Positions 14,233 through 15,645 of a stretch of 15,645 nucleotides of DNA are shown here, in pieces. The stretch covers positions 1 through 15,645 of the forward strand of contig JAHJJO010000069.1 of the NCBI GenBank assembly GCA_018822835.1, written 5' to 3'. The notes under the pieces were generated by a model. It did no database searches. It was not told where the DNA came from and saw only the letters and a program-made list of their open reading frames with translations. The DNA comes from Patescibacteria group bacterium. Its GTDB lineage: Bacteria > Patescibacteriota > Patescibacteriia > Patescibacteriales > JAHJJO01. Every line of letters begins with the position of its first letter. The stretch's first letter is position 1. Made by a program: the position numbers and the translations under genes.

Positions 14233-15234
14233 ATGAAAACAATTGAGTATTTAGGACCAAAAAAACTTGTTTTAAAAAATAGACCCAAGCCAAAACCAAA
14301 AGCTAATGAAATTTTAATGCAAACTAAATCAGTTGGCATTTGTGGGACTGATTTGCATATTTACAATGGTGGCATGAATTTGCCAACACCACTGGTGCCT
14401 GGACATGAATTTAGCGGAATCATTTCTGCAATTGGCAGTCAAGTGTCTAAAAATTTTAAAATTGGCGACAGAATTACAGCTGAGCATGTAATTCCTTGCA
14501 ATAAATGCAATTATTGCAAACAAGGCAAACCGAATTTATGTATTAATGCAAAAATAATTGGATTACATAGACCAGGCGCATTAGCTGAATATGTCGCTAT
14601 TCCAGCTGATTTAGTTTATAAAGTGCCGAATAAAATAAGTTTTGAAGAGGCTGCTTTGCTTGAGCCGTTAACAATAGCTTTATACGCTATCCATGAAACA
14701 ACACAACTTTTAAATATTAAAGCCGCAGTTATTGGTCAAGGTCCAATTGGTATTTTATTAGATCAAGTATTAAAAGCTTCTGGAGCTTATGTGGTTGGTT
14801 TTGATATTTTACAATCGCGTTTGCAATGGGTTAAAAATAAAAAATGGGCTGATGAAGTAATTGATAGTAAAAAAAGCAATGAACTAAAAAAATTTGCTAA
14901 CAGCTTTGATGTTGTTTTTGAAGTTGTTGGCCGTCAAATTACAGCCCAAACATCAATTGATATAGCACGTAGAGATGGCCAGGTATTTTTGCTTGGAGTT
15001 TTTGAAGAGCCATCAAAATTAGATTTAATGAAAATCGTAAAAAAAGAATTGAATGTGCATGGTTCTTGGACATGCGCATTTTCTTTTCCGCAAGCCATAG
15101 ATCTGGTAATGCAAAATAAAATTGATTTGAAAAGTTTAATTACTCATCGCTATTCAATTGATCAAGCAGCTCAGGCTTTTAAGGACGCCAGCGCTTATAG
15201 TAATGATAGAATTAAAACAGTCATTAATTTTTAA
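14233..15234 (+). CDS. Zinc-dependent medium-chain alcohol/polyol dehydrogenase
   Basis: NAD(P)-dependent oxidoreductase of the sorbitol/threonine dehydrogenase branch of the MDR superfamily. Catalytic zinc ligands C37 (GICGTDLH), H58-E59 (VPGHEFSG) and E144 (LLEPL) are present; the structural zinc site is C89, C92, C95, C103. The Rossmann motif GQGPIG (168-173) is intact, with a D residue after the next strand (GFDILQSR), which suggests NAD rather than NADP. Length 333 is normal. The true substrate cannot be read from sequence. It stands alone, divergent from clpB and preceded by the twin palindromes, so it is probably controlled by its own regulator; it converges on the gene at 15273. Confidence 0.9.
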   Translation: MKTIEYLGPKKLVLKNRPKPKPKANEILMQTKSVGICGTDLHIYNGGMNLPTPLVPGHEFSGIISAIGSQVSKNFKIGDRITAEHVIPCNKCNYCKQGKPNLCINAKIIGLHRPGALAEYVAIPADLVYKVPNKISFEEAALLEPLTIALYAIHETTQLLNIKAAVIGQGPIGILLDQVLKASGAYVVGFDILQSRLQWVKNKKWADEVIDSKKSNELKKFANSFDVVFEVVGRQITAQTSIDIARRDGQVFLLGVFEEPSKLDLMKIVKKELNVHGSWTCAFSFPQAIDLVMQNKIDLKSLITHRYSIDQAAQAFKDASAYSNDRIKTVINF

Positions 15235-15272
15235 TCAATTTAATTATTTTTATCACCAAAAAGAAAATTAAT

Positions 15273-15645
15273 CTAAAAATCTTCAGCAGGCATGCTGGAA
15301 TAATAATTACGCGCAAGATTTAAAGCAGAATATTTTTCAGCAATAGTAATAAATTCTCCTGTTTGTGGTTCAATTTCTATTGCTATCCACTGATGGCGAC
15401 CTTGAGTAATGTCGCCAACCACCATTTCTGTTTCAATATCCAATGCTTGCAGTTTATTTCTTAATTCTCTTGAAGCGGCAACACATGGAGTTGGTTTTTC
15501 TTGTTTAAAAGATTTTTGGGCTGTTGCTTGAATAGCTTTTTCTATTAGGGCATATTTTTTATAAATTGGCTCTATTGTTTTAAGCTGATTTTTGCTTACT
15601 CTTAAAGCTACAATTGTTTTTTGAAAATCTGCATTAATATTAATT
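15273..15645 (-). CDS. Unidentified protein, C-terminal part (5' end outside window)
   Basis: The frame is open from the right edge to TAG at 15275-15273, about 123 residues. The first part is helical and charged (RVSKNQLKTIEPIYKKYALI). Then PTPCVAASRELRNKLQAL, ETEMVVGD and GRHQWIAIEIEPQTGEFITI follow. The spacing of a Cys at a helix start, a strand ending VVGD, and an HxW with a following strand resembles the Cys-His core of transglutaminase-like/papain-fold proteins, but this is a resemblance only and no third catalytic residue is certain. It lies 38 bp from the end of the dehydrogenase gene in convergent orientation, with no clear terminator between them. Confidence 0.7.
   Translation of the reverse strand, partial: ININADFQKTIVALRVSKNQLKTIEPIYKKYALIEKAIQATAQKSFKQEKPTPCVAASRELRNKLQALDIETEMVVGDITQGRHQWIAIEIEPQTGEFITIAEKYSALNLARNYYSSMPAEDF

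Overview
The window is AT-rich (roughly 70% A+T by eye) and carries compact bacterial housekeeping genes: tmRNA/smpB, a short ProRS without the editing insertion domain, a SecD not followed by SecF, a minimal delta'-like clamp-loader subunit, and ClpB under a CIRCE operator. Together with weak Shine-Dalgarno signals, this suggests a Candidate Phyla Radiation (Patescibacteria/Parcubacteria-type) genome. That placement is an inference from gene style; no marker phylogeny was run.

Layout. Positions 1-495 are the 3' end of a serine-recombinase-like gene, visibly richer in GC than the rest. It runs into the 3' end of the tmRNA gene (ssrA, minus strand, 451-887), which looks like the attachment site of an integrated element. 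Then, all on the minus strand, come smpB, miaB, cca (tRNA nucleotidyltransferase), secD with two parvulin-like inserts, and a polyprenyl glycosylphosphotransferase. On the plus strand follow holB (delta') and proS, which converges on clpB (minus) across a long two-way terminator. clpB has a recognisable sigma70-type promoter overlapped by CIRCE. Divergent from it is a zinc-dependent dehydrogenase preceded by two copies of a 15-bp palindrome. The right edge holds the C-terminal part of an unidentified protein.

Functional themes: ribosome rescue (ssrA and smpB side by side), tRNA maturation and charging (miaB, cca, proS), protein export and quality control (secD-parvulin, clpB), replication (holB) and cell-surface glycan priming.

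The most unusual content is a pair of 195-bp elements (1984-2178 and 2707-2901) inserted in frame inside miaB but apparently encoding RNA on the opposite strand. Each has a tRNA/tmRNA-like domain (7-bp acceptor stem with a G3-U70 pair, canonical T-arm), then a consensus promoter (TTGACA-16-TATATT), then a putative ~70-nt RNA ending in an intrinsic terminator. The first ~14 nt of that RNA are complementary to the central arm of the tRNA-like domain. The two copies differ in this 14-nt sequence but keep the complementarity in the same register, with five compensatory double changes. I do not recognise this architecture as a named family.

A second theme is invasion of genes by short dispersed repeats. 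Families reading QLSI.N, ELGIRNK, QMSDVRC and YALCALRYA lie in frame inside smpB, miaB, cca and proS. An ATAAAGTT family fills intergenic gaps and supplies the start codon of smpB.
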